DNA from: Blautia hansenii
Lineage (GTDB): Bacteria; Bacillota; Clostridia; Lachnospirales; Lachnospiraceae
Length of the DNA: 64,000 bases
NCBI RefSeq assembly: GCF_013304445.1
Contig: NZ_JAAITA010000001.1
Coordinates: forward strand, 62,001 to 126,000
Reading direction: 5' to 3'
Position 1 is the first letter of the stretch; each line of letters starts with the position of its first letter. The translations under genes and the position numbers were made by a program. The notes beneath the pieces are model-generated. The model did no database searches. It had not been told where the DNA came from and saw only the letters and a list, made by a program, of their open reading frames with translations. Shown piece by piece: positions 8,117 through 16,053 of the stretch.

Positions 8117-9860
8117 AAAACGACTGGTTCATTTGCTGGAAGATTCCAGAAAGTATATTTTCCAGAATGTCTTCTGGCAGTGGTGCGGACTGCTGTTTCA
8201 GATTCTGGCAGTTTCAGCCATGGGCATTTTACTGGAAAATCTGGTACAAGGAGAGGTCAGCACCCGGCTTTTGGCAGGAACAGCTCTGGTCTGTGTCTGT
8301 TCCATTCTGGTGCGCTTTTTCTGCGAAAAGAAGTCTGCGGAAGCATCCTTTATGGCAAGCGTGGATGTAAAGAGGATTTTAAGAGAAAAGATATACGATA
8401 AACTGACACGGCTGGGAAGCTCTTACAGGGAAAAAATTTCTACTTCAGAGGTGGTGCAGCTTTCCGCTGAGGGTGTGGAGCAGCTGGAAACGTATTTCGG
8501 AAGGTATCTTCCCCAGTTTTTCTACAGCCTTCTGGCTCCCTTAACCTTATTTGCCGTGCTGTCCTTTATAAATCTGAAGGCCAGTGTTATCCTGCTTGTC
8601 TGCGTTCCCCTGATTCCGGTTTCTATTGTGGCAGTGCAGAAATTTGCCAAAAAACTGCTGAATAAATACTGGGGAAGCTATACAGAACTGGGAGACAGCT
8701 TTTTAGAAAATCTCCAGGGCTTAACCACTCTGAAAATCTATCAGTCTGATGAAAAAAAGGCAGAGGAAATGGATAAAGAGGCAGAGCAGTTCCGCCGGAT
8801 TACCATGAAGGTGCTGACGATGCAGTTGAATTCCATCAGCGTTATGGATTTGGTGGCCTACGGCGGTGCAGCGGTGGGGATGATTGTAACTGTGAGGGAA
8901 TATCTGGCGGGAAATCTGGGATTTGCAGGAGCCTTTACTATCATCCTTCTGGCTTCGGAATTTTTTATTCCTCTTCGTCTGCTGGGCTCTTTTTTCCACA
9001 TTGCTATGAACGGAATGGCAGCCAGCGACAAAATTTTCCGTCTGTTAGATATGACGGAGGGAGAAGCAGGCAGGGAAGAACTGCCGGAAGGCTCCCTGGA
9101 TATTTCCTTTGAAAATGTGGAATTTGCGTATGAAAAGGAGAGGAAAATTCTGGATGGCATCAGTCTGCAGATTTCCGGAGGCAGTTTTGTATCCCTGGTA
9201 GGAGAATCCGGTTCCGGGAAAAGTACCATTGCCTCTTTGGTAATGGGCAGAAACAGAAACTACCGGGGGAACATTTATATGGGAGGAAAGGCGCTGGCTG
9301 ATATCAGTGAAAAAAGCCTGATGGAACACATCACCATGGTACGGCACAACAGTTATCTGTTTAAAGGAACCGTGGAAGAAAACCTTCGTATGGGGAATCC
9401 GAAAGCCGGCAAAGCGCAGATGGAAGAGGTGCTGCGAAAAGTGAATCTGTGGGATTTCCTGCAGCAGCAGGAAGGGCTTGAAACTTTGCTGTTGGAAAAG
9501 GGCAGCAATTTTTCCGGAGGACAGTGCCAGCGTCTGTGCATAGCCAGAGCGCTGCTTCATGAGACCCCGGTGTATATCTTTGATGAGGCGGCCTCCAACA
9601 TTGATGTGGAGAGCGAAGAAATTATTATGGAAGTCATCCGGGAACTGGCAGAGACAAGGACGGTACTGCTGATTTCCCACAGACTGGCCAATGTAAAAAA
9701 ATCAGATAGGATTTATGTCTTAAAAGACGGGAAAATTGCAGAAAAAGGAAAGCACTCAGAACTGATGGAAAAACAGGGTGTTTACGAAAACATGTATCAG
9801 ACCCAGAGAAATCTGGAAAAATACGGACTGCCGAAAGAAGAAAGGGGGAAAACAGCATGA
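8109..9860 (+). CDS. ABC transporter fused permease/ATPase, CydD-like
   Basis: 583 residues: about six transmembrane helices (to residue 310), then an ATPase domain with Walker A GESGSGKST, signature FSGGQCQRLCIARAL and Walker B YIFDEAASNID. The segment LSAEGVEQLETYFGRYLPQ matches CydD. In E. coli CydDC is a heterodimeric exporter of cysteine/glutathione needed for cytochrome bd assembly. It overlaps ygbA by 8 bases and its partner gene by 4 bases, so subunits should be made together. Most Lachnospiraceae are fermenters, so a thiol-export role fits better than respiration (inference). Confidence 0.82.
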   Translation: MIKKRLVHLLEDSRKYIFQNVFWQWCGLLFQILAVSAMGILLENLVQGEVSTRLLAGTALVCVCSILVRFFCEKKSAEASFMASVDVKRILREKIYDKLTRLGSSYREKISTSEVVQLSAEGVEQLETYFGRYLPQFFYSLLAPLTLFAVLSFINLKASVILLVCVPLIPVSIVAVQKFAKKLLNKYWGSYTELGDSFLENLQGLTTLKIYQSDEKKAEEMDKEAEQFRRITMKVLTMQLNSISVMDLVAYGGAAVGMIVTVREYLAGNLGFAGAFTIILLASEFFIPLRLLGSFFHIAMNGMAASDKIFRLLDMTEGEAGREELPEGSLDISFENVEFAYEKERKILDGISLQISGGSFVSLVGESGSGKSTIASLVMGRNRNYRGNIYMGGKALADISEKSLMEHITMVRHNSYLFKGTVEENLRMGNPKAGKAQMEEVLRKVNLWDFLQQQEGLETLLLEKGSNFSGGQCQRLCIARALLHETPVYIFDEAASNIDVESEEIIMEVIRELAETRTVLLISHRLANVKKSDRIYVLKDGKIAEKGKHSELMEKQGVYENMYQTQRNLEKYGLPKEERGKTA

Positions 9861-11521
9861 AAAGAAGAAGCGGAATTAAGGTCATGGGACAGTTGATTGG
9901 ACTGGTAGTTCCTCTGCTCCATGTGATGACAGCAGCCATTTTACTGGGCGTGGCAGGGTTTCTGTGCGCCATTTTCCTCAGCATTTTAGCGGGCAGCGGA
10001 CTGGTATACGGAATTATGGAAAAAAGCCTGGCAGGTCTTTCTGTGGGAAAACTGTTTGGACTTATGGCCGTATTCGCAGTCTTAAGAGGAATTCTGCACT
10101 ATGCAGAGCAGGCCTGCAATCATTATATTGCTTTTAAATTGCTGGCTATTATCCGCCATAAGGTTTTTGCGGCCCTTAGAAAGCTGTGTCCTGCAAAACT
10201 GGAAGGAAAAGACAAGGGCAATCTGATTTCCATTATCACAAATGATATTGAACTTCTGGAAGTCTTTTATGCCCATACCATTTCCCCCATTGCCATCGGC
10301 TTTCTGACTTCTCTGATTATGGTGCTGTTCATTGGACATTACCATGTGTATGCGGGAATCTGGGCGCTGGTTTCCTATCTTCTGGTAGGAGTGGGAGTCC
10401 CCCTCTGGAATGGAAGAAAAGGAGCGCAGACCGGAATGGAGTTTCGGACAAAGCTGGGGGATTTAAACAGCTATGTGCTGGATTCTCTGCGGGGATTGGA
10501 GGAAACCATACAGTATGGACAGGAAGAAGAGCGGCGAAAAGGCATGGCAGAAAAGTCCATAGAACTGGGAACGCTGCAGAAAAAACTCAGCCGTATGGAG
10601 GGCAATACACGGGCGCTTACCAATCTGCTGATTCTTTTAAGCTCCTTTGGCATGCTGTTTTTCACCGTATTTTTATACACGCAGGGAAGCATGGATAAAG
10701 AAGCGGTGATTCTCTGCACGATTTCCATGATGGGTTCCTTTGGGCCTGTAGTGGCTCTGGCCAATCTGTCCAACAATCTGAATCAGACTCTGGCAAGCGG
10801 AGAGCGGGTGCTTTCTATTTTAGAAGAAACCCCGCAGGTAGAAGAGGTGACAGGGAGAAAAGAGGTGGCCTTTGGGCGGGCGCAGTGTGAACATGTGACT
10901 TTTGCCTATGAGGAGGAGGTCATATTAAAGGATTACAGCATCGCACTGGAGAAAGGCCGAATTACCGGAATCCACGGAAAAAGCGGCTCCGGAAAATCCA
11001 CGCTTTTGAAGCTGTTTATGCGTTTTTGGGATGTGCAGCAGGGGCAGGTGCTGATTTCCGGGAAAAATGTAAAGGAAATCAATACGGCAAACCTGAGAGA
11101 AATGGAGTCCTATGTGACTCAGGAAACCTACCTGTTTCACGATTCCGTGGAAAACAATATCAAGGTGGCAAAACCTGACGCCACCAGAGAAGAAGTGATA
11201 AAAGCAGCAAAAAAGGCTTCTTTGCACAGTTTTATTGAAAGTCTGCCAAAGGGATATGACACCCCGGTAGGCGAATTGGGAGATACCCTTTCAGGAGGAG
11301 AACGGCAGCGTATCGGAATCGCCAGAGCTTTCCTGCATAATGCGCCGTTTTTGATGTTGGACGAACCCACCAGCAATCTGGATTCCCTAAATGAAGGGAT
11401 TATCCTGAAAGCGCTGCAGGAGGAATGCAGGGAAAAGACAGTAGTGTTGGTGTCCCACCGGCAGTCCACCATGAATATTGCAGATAAAGTATATAAAATG
11501 GAAAATGGAAGATTATCCTGA
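9857..11521 (+). CDS. ABC transporter fused permease/ATPase, CydC-like partner
   Basis: 554 residues: six hydrophobic helices, then Walker A GKSGSGKST, signature LSGGERQRIGIARAF, Walker B LMLDEPTSNLD and a switch histidine in VLVSHRQST. The start ATG overlaps the stop of the CydD-like gene (ATGA), the usual arrangement for heterodimer half-transporters. Last gene of the operon; a terminator follows 7 bases after the stop codon. Confidence 0.82.
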   Translation: MKRRSGIKVMGQLIGLVVPLLHVMTAAILLGVAGFLCAIFLSILAGSGLVYGIMEKSLAGLSVGKLFGLMAVFAVLRGILHYAEQACNHYIAFKLLAIIRHKVFAALRKLCPAKLEGKDKGNLISIITNDIELLEVFYAHTISPIAIGFLTSLIMVLFIGHYHVYAGIWALVSYLLVGVGVPLWNGRKGAQTGMEFRTKLGDLNSYVLDSLRGLEETIQYGQEEERRKGMAEKSIELGTLQKKLSRMEGNTRALTNLLILLSSFGMLFFTVFLYTQGSMDKEAVILCTISMMGSFGPVVALANLSNNLNQTLASGERVLSILEETPQVEEVTGRKEVAFGRAQCEHVTFAYEEEVILKDYSIALEKGRITGIHGKSGSGKSTLLKLFMRFWDVQQGQVLISGKNVKEINTANLREMESYVTQETYLFHDSVENNIKVAKPDATREEVIKAAKKASLHSFIESLPKGYDTPVGELGDTLSGGERQRIGIARAFLHNAPFLMLDEPTSNLDSLNEGIILKALQEECREKTVVLVSHRQSTMNIADKVYKMENGRLS

Positions 11522-11528
11522 TAGAAAG

Positions 11529-11562
11529 AAAAGAGGCTGTTTCATGAGGCAGCCTCTTTTCG
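11529..11562 (+). terminator. Bidirectional terminator
   Basis: AAAAGAGGCTG stem with CAGCCTCTTTT. A-run and T-run on both sides let it serve the ABC operon and the convergent cytidylate-kinase-like gene. Confidence 0.9.
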
Positions 11563-11566
11563 AATG

Positions 11567-12163
11567 TTACATATGTTTATACACGTCAGCCAGCATATTC
11601 AGCAGAAAATTCTGGGAAAAGCGGCTGGTGTCAATGCAGAGCTGGTAGTTTCCCAAATCGTTCCACTTCCGGTCTGTGAAGAACTCGTAGTAGGCTTTTC
11701 TGGTTTTATCCATTTTTTTTACCAGGGAGCGGGCGCTCTTTTCTTCACGTCCAAGGCGCTCCATTACATTTTTGACACGCTCTTCATAGGGGGCGTAAAC
11801 AAAAAGACTCAGACAGTCTTCTCCCAGAATATAGTCTGCACAACGTCCTACAAGGATACAGTCTTCTTTTGCTGCAAGGTCTTTGATAATCTTAGACTGT
11901 GTTTCAAAGAGCACGTCATTCATAGGGTGAAAATGATACTGGGGCTGCATCTGCATTTGTTCACTGATGGGCAGCCGCCACTGGTTTGCTTTCTTTTCAT
12001 CTACCTTTAAGAGTTCTTCGTAAGGAATGTCGTTTTCCTCACTGGCAAGGCGGATTAATTCCTTATCATAAAAATGAATCCCCAGTTTTTCGGCCAGCGC
12101 CCGGCCGAGAAGCCTTCCCCCACTTCCATACATACGGTTAATAGTAATTACACGGTGAGCCAT
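11567..12163 (-). CDS. Cytidylate kinase-like family protein
   Basis: 198 residues. It has a P-loop variant NRMYGSGGRLLGRALAEKLG near the N-terminus and a body typical of the Cytidylate_kin2 family (YDKELI, CILVGRCADYIL, YAPYEERVKNVMERLG, IDTSRF). The true cytidylate kinase Cmk is shorter in motif spacing, so this is a paralogue; its substrate is not established. Start chosen at the ATG preceded by AAGGAGGT. It has its own promoter, divergent from the LCP gene. Confidence 0.8.
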   Translation of the reverse strand: MAHRVITINRMYGSGGRLLGRALAEKLGIHFYDKELIRLASEENDIPYEELLKVDEKKANQWRLPISEQMQMQPQYHFHPMNDVLFETQSKIIKDLAAKEDCILVGRCADYILGEDCLSLFVYAPYEERVKNVMERLGREEKSARSLVKKMDKTRKAYYEFFTDRKWNDLGNYQLCIDTSRFSQNFLLNMLADVYKHM

Positions 12164-12206
12164 AGAAATACCTCCTTGCTGTATAAAATTCAATCTCTGT
12201 TTCTGT

Positions 12207-12237
12207 AAATATTATAGCACAAATATGCCGAAAATTC
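12207..12237 (-). promoter_or_regulatory. Promoter of the cytidylate-kinase-like gene
   Basis: On the minus strand an extended -10 element TGCTATAAT, with only a weak -35 (TGGAAT). Confidence 0.5.
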
Positions 12238-12247
12238 CACGGGAAGG

Positions 12248-12276
12248 TTGATTTTTCGCAGGATTTATATTATATT
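12248..12276 (+). promoter_or_regulatory. Promoter of the LCP-family gene
   Basis: TTGATT, 17 bases, TATATT; divergent from the minus-strand promoter beside it. Confidence 0.65.
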
Positions 12277-12336
12277 AGGAACTGTGATGCCGCCGGAAGG
12301 CAAGCCGGGGGCAATAGAAAAAGAGGAGAATTGCAT

Positions 12337-13866
12337 ATGGAAAATACAAATCGCAGAAAAAAGATGAGTCCGGCGAAGCGAAGAAAGAAGCGTATCCAGA
12401 AAGCGTTTCGGATTGCCGGAGAGGTACTGGTTGGAATTCAGATTCTTGCGACACTTGTTTTTATAGGATTTACCTGGAGACTGGGGATGGTTCCTGCGAA
12501 GTATCTGGCCGGTATGGCAGGGATCCTTCTGGTATTTGCAGCCCTGCTGTTTACCATGCAGGTGGTTACCCGCGGAAAAGCTATTGTCAGTAAGCTGGTC
12601 AGTGTTCTGATGTCAGCGGTGCTGCTTTTTGGTTCAGTCTATATGTATCAGACTCATAATGCAGTAGAAGACATCAGTGGAGACAGCCTGGGCAGGCAGG
12701 TCAACAGTATGCTGGTAGTTGTCAGAAGCGATGATCCTGCCGAGAAGGTAAAGGACACCAAAGATTATATTTACGGTATTCAGCACGCGGAAGATGCAGA
12801 GGACATTGACGCAGCTATGGAGCACGTAGATAAAGACGCCGGGACGGATGTCATGACGGCAGAGTACAAGACTTTAAATGAGCAGGCGGCCGCTTTGTTG
12901 GATGGAAGTGTACAGGCCATTGTTTACAATGAAGGCTACGGCGGTATTCTGGAAGAGGTATATGAGGGATACAGCAGCCAGGTGAAAATTATTGCGCAGT
13001 ACAGCATTGAGACAGAAAGTGATGATAGTCAGCTGGTACAGGGCAAGGCTGCAGAGGTGGATGTCAAAGACGAAACCTTCAATATGTACATTAGTGGTAT
13101 TGATGTATATGGCCCGGTATCTTCCAAGAGCAGAAGTGATGTGAATATTATTGCTACAGTAAATCCTACCACGAAACAGATTCTTCTGACCAATACACCG
13201 AGAGATTACTATGTAACTATCCCGGGCGTCAGCGGAGACAGCAAGGACAAATTAACTCATGCAGGTATTTATGGTGTGGATAAGTCCATGGCAACTTTGG
13301 AAAACCTTTACGGTATTGAAATTCCGTTCTACGCCAGAGTCAACTTTACGTCTCTGATTACCATGGTAGACTCCATGGGCGGCATTGATGTGGAATCCGA
13401 GTACGCATTTACCACAAACGGAGACGGCGGTGCGGTCATCAACGTACAGCAGGGCACCAATCATTTCAACGGAAAACAGGCTCTGGCTTTTGCAAGAGAG
13501 CGTTACAACGTTCCAGGCGGAGACAATCAGAGAGGAAAAGATCAGATGGCAGTTATCCAGGCTATGTTTAAGAAGATGATTACACCGGAAATGCTGGTGA
13601 AAGCCCCGAGTCTGATTTCAGAAGTCAGCGACAGCGTGGAAACCAACATGAGCATGGACCAGATTCAGAAGCTGATTCAAAGCCAGTTAAACAGCGGTGG
13701 AACTTGGACCATGAAATCTGTGGCAGCGGAAGGTACGGGAGACAGCCAGTATTGTTACTCCATGCCGGGAACTGCATTGTACGTTATGCAGCCGGACCAG
13801 ACGTCTGTAGACAACATCAAAGCGCTGATGCAGACTGTGAAAGACGGAGGACAGCTTCCGGAATAA
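12337..13866 (+). CDS. LytR-CpsA-Psr (LCP) family cell-wall glycopolymer ligase
   Basis: 509 residues. A basic N-terminus is followed by three hydrophobic helices (residues about 20-110), then an extracellular region. The LCP domain starts near residue 245: RSDVNIIATVN, LLTNTPRDYYV, THAGIYG, VDSMGGIDVES, ALAFARERYNVPGGDNQRG. The conserved Arg and Asp residues in those motifs bind the polyprenyl pyrophosphate of teichoic-acid or capsule precursors. LCP enzymes attach such polymers to peptidoglycan outside the membrane. Start at the ATG 8 bases after AAGAGGAG; a TTG two codons earlier is less likely. Confidence 0.9.
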   Translation: MENTNRRKKMSPAKRRKKRIQKAFRIAGEVLVGIQILATLVFIGFTWRLGMVPAKYLAGMAGILLVFAALLFTMQVVTRGKAIVSKLVSVLMSAVLLFGSVYMYQTHNAVEDISGDSLGRQVNSMLVVVRSDDPAEKVKDTKDYIYGIQHAEDAEDIDAAMEHVDKDAGTDVMTAEYKTLNEQAAALLDGSVQAIVYNEGYGGILEEVYEGYSSQVKIIAQYSIETESDDSQLVQGKAAEVDVKDETFNMYISGIDVYGPVSSKSRSDVNIIATVNPTTKQILLTNTPRDYYVTIPGVSGDSKDKLTHAGIYGVDKSMATLENLYGIEIPFYARVNFTSLITMVDSMGGIDVESEYAFTTNGDGGAVINVQQGTNHFNGKQALAFARERYNVPGGDNQRGKDQMAVIQAMFKKMITPEMLVKAPSLISEVSDSVETNMSMDQIQKLIQSQLNSGGTWTMKSVAAEGTGDSQYCYSMPGTALYVMQPDQTSVDNIKALMQTVKDGGQLPE

Positions 13867-13907
13867 ATATTTTTGGGAATTTCCAGGAAAATCCGGAAAA
13901 ACCGGTC

Positions 13908-13936
13908 TTGGCACACTGGAAAATTCATGCTATAGT
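13908..13936 (+). promoter_or_regulatory. Promoter of the lysine-riboswitch transcript
   Basis: TTGGCA, 17 bases, TATAGT with an extended TGC before the -10 box. Confidence 0.75.
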
Positions 13937-13984
13937 ATAGAACAGAATAAGAAAGACATTTCTGGCGAAAGCCAGGGACGATAT

Positions 13985-14145
13985 ATGATAGAGGTGCAGG
14001 TTTCAAGAGTATTCTTCTGCAAGGGCTGGGCGGCCGCAGAAGGAGAAAGGGGAAACTGCCGAAGGAGGGAAATCCGCCCGGGATTTTCCCCCTGGGACGC
14101 TGCAGAATATGCAGCGTACTGTCACAATATGTGGAGCGCTATCAT
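13985..14145 (+). ncRNA. Lysine riboswitch (L-box) aptamer
   Basis: The leader carries the L-box landmarks in order: AGAGGTGCAGG after the 5' P1 strand, AAGAGTATTC, GGGGAAACTGCCGAAGGAGG, GCTGCAGAATATGCAGC, CTGTCAC and GTGGAGCGCTATC. P1 closes by pairing ATGATAG with CTATCAT. A terminator hairpin follows, as expected for lysine-induced termination. Together with the 5' flank it explains the 392-base gap before the transporter gene. Confidence 0.92.
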
Positions 14146-14173
14146 CATTGGTCACAGTCATATGTTTATTGGC

Positions 14174-14219
14174 AAACCATGAGCGCGTTCCCCAAAAGGG
14201 AGTATCGTTCATGGTTTTT
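14174..14219 (+). terminator. Riboswitch-controlled terminator
   Basis: AAACCATGAGCG pairs with CGTTCATGGTTT (one G-T), followed by a T-run, 36 bases before the transporter start codon. This is the expression platform of the lysine riboswitch. Confidence 0.85.
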
Positions 14220-14255
14220 CTTATGCAAGAGTTTCATAAGAAAAGGAGAAGAACA

Positions 14256-15872
14256 ATGACACAAAGAAGAAAAAAAATCATGATAGCCTTCGTCGCATTT
14301 GCGGCTCTGCTGCTTTTGATGACGATGACTGTGTTTGCAGCCACCGGGGAGGAGCCGAAACCCCATATGTATGCTACATTCTGGTCTCTGATTCCCCCTG
14401 TGGTAGCTATTGCCCTGGCGCTGGTTACAAAAGAAGTGTATAGTTCCCTGTTTGTGGGAATTTTAGTGGGGGCTTTGTTTGCCACAGATTTTCAGTTTGA
14501 AGGAACAGTTCTGAAAATCATAGACGAAGGCTTTATTCAGGTACTTTCGGATTCTGCCAATGTGGGAATTCTGATTTTCCTGGTGATTCTGGGAACCATG
14601 GTCTGTATGATGAACCGGGCGGGAGGCTCCGCAGCTTTTGGAAAATGGGCAGGAAAGCACATCAAAACCAGAATCGGTGCCCAGATTGCCACCATTATTC
14701 TGGGAATCCTGATTTTTGTAGACGATTATTTCAACTGCCTTACCGTGGGAAGCGTTATGCGTCCAGTGACGGATAGACATCAGGTGTCAAAAGCCAAATT
14801 GTCATATTTGATAGATTCCACGGCTGCTCCGGTCTGCATTATTGCCCCGATTTCCTCCTGGGCAGCGGCAGTCAGCGGGTTTGTAGAAGGAGAGGACGGA
14901 CTGGCCATTTTCATGCAGGCTATTCCCTATAACTTTTATGCACTGCTTACTATTTTTATGATGTTTGCCGTGGTGCTCATGCGGGTAGATTTCGGCCCAA
15001 TGGCCCTGCATGAAGCCAACGCTTTGAAAGGTGATATCTATACCTGCGGCAAGCGTGCGGACGAGGAAGAAGAGACGGTAAAACCAAATCCGAGAGGAAA
15101 AGTTACAGACCTGGTAGTTCCCATTGTTTTGCTGATTATCTGTTGTATTACGGGGATGATTTACACGGGCGGCTTCTTTAGCGGAACGGATTTTGTGACT
15201 GCTTTTTCCCAGAGTGAAGCATCTCTGGCTCTGTCTATCGGAAGCTTTTTTGCCTTTGTTTTCACCGTGATTTTCTATGCGGCAAGGAGAGTGCTGTCTT
15301 TCCGTGACTGCATGGACTGCATTCCGGAGGGATTTAAGGCCATGGTGCCGGCGATTCTTATCCTGACTTTTGCATGGACACTGAAAGCTATGACGGACAG
15401 TCTGGGCGCAGACGTTTTTGTGGCAACAGCCATGAAATCGGTAGCCGGAGGACTGTTGAATTTCCTGCCGGCAATTATTTTCCTGGTGGGCTGCGCCCTG
15501 GCGTTTGCCACAGGAACCTCCTGGGGAACCTTTGGTATTTTAATCCCCATTGTAGTGGCTGTTTTTGAAGGCAAAGACCCGCAGATGATGATTATTTCCA
15601 TTTCTGCCTGCATGGCCGGCGCTGTGTGCGGAGACCACTGTTCTCCCATTTCCGATACCACCATTATGGCGTCTGCGGGAGCGCAGTGTAATCATGTCAA
15701 TCATGTGACTACCCAGCTGCCTTATGCGCTGACCGCAGCAGCAGTTTCCTTTGTAACGTATATCATTGCCGGTTTCGTAAAAACGGCGTGGATTGCCCTT
15801 CCGGCAGGGATTCTGCTGATGTTGGGAACTCTGCTGGTCATTAAGAAAAAATACGGCAGAAAGACAGCATAG
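14256..15872 (+). CDS. NhaC-family antiporter under lysine riboswitch control, predicted lysine transporter (LysW-like)
   Basis: 538 residues, about 12 hydrophobic helices. It has the NhaC-family core motif IFVDDYFNCLTVGSVMRPVTD near residues 155-175 and the conserved STAAPVCIIAPISSWAAA, ATGTSWGTFGILIPI and GDHCSPISDTTIMAS stretches. The family is annotated as Na+/H+ antiporter, but members behind L-boxes were proposed by comparative genomics to carry lysine. Lysine repression of an uptake system fits. Start chosen at the ATG after AAAGGAGAAG; a longer frame from 14109 would run through the riboswitch. A terminator follows. Confidence 0.88.
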   Translation: MTQRRKKIMIAFVAFAALLLLMTMTVFAATGEEPKPHMYATFWSLIPPVVAIALALVTKEVYSSLFVGILVGALFATDFQFEGTVLKIIDEGFIQVLSDSANVGILIFLVILGTMVCMMNRAGGSAAFGKWAGKHIKTRIGAQIATIILGILIFVDDYFNCLTVGSVMRPVTDRHQVSKAKLSYLIDSTAAPVCIIAPISSWAAAVSGFVEGEDGLAIFMQAIPYNFYALLTIFMMFAVVLMRVDFGPMALHEANALKGDIYTCGKRADEEEETVKPNPRGKVTDLVVPIVLLIICCITGMIYTGGFFSGTDFVTAFSQSEASLALSIGSFFAFVFTVIFYAARRVLSFRDCMDCIPEGFKAMVPAILILTFAWTLKAMTDSLGADVFVATAMKSVAGGLLNFLPAIIFLVGCALAFATGTSWGTFGILIPIVVAVFEGKDPQMMIISISACMAGAVCGDHCSPISDTTIMASAGAQCNHVNHVTTQLPYALTAAAVSFVTYIIAGFVKTAWIALPAGILLMLGTLLVIKKKYGRKTA

Positions 15873-15889
15873 AAAAAGATTTTTAAAGG

Positions 15890-15930
15890 AAAAGATGGAG
15901 TTGTTTCTTTTGGACAGCTTCATCTTTTTG
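15890..15930 (+). terminator. Terminator after the NhaC-type transporter
   Basis: AAAGATGGAGTTGT pairs with ACAGCTTCATCTTT (two G-T pairs), then TTTTGTTTTT. Confidence 0.85.
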
Positions 15931-16053
15931 TTTTTCTGAAAAGAAAAACAGCAAGATATCTAAAGTTTCCAGCAACATGACCCTAGCAATTTTTGAAAAA
16001 TTTGTATATTCTAGGAATATAGAGTAAGGCGAACTTGCGAAAGGAGAAAAAAC

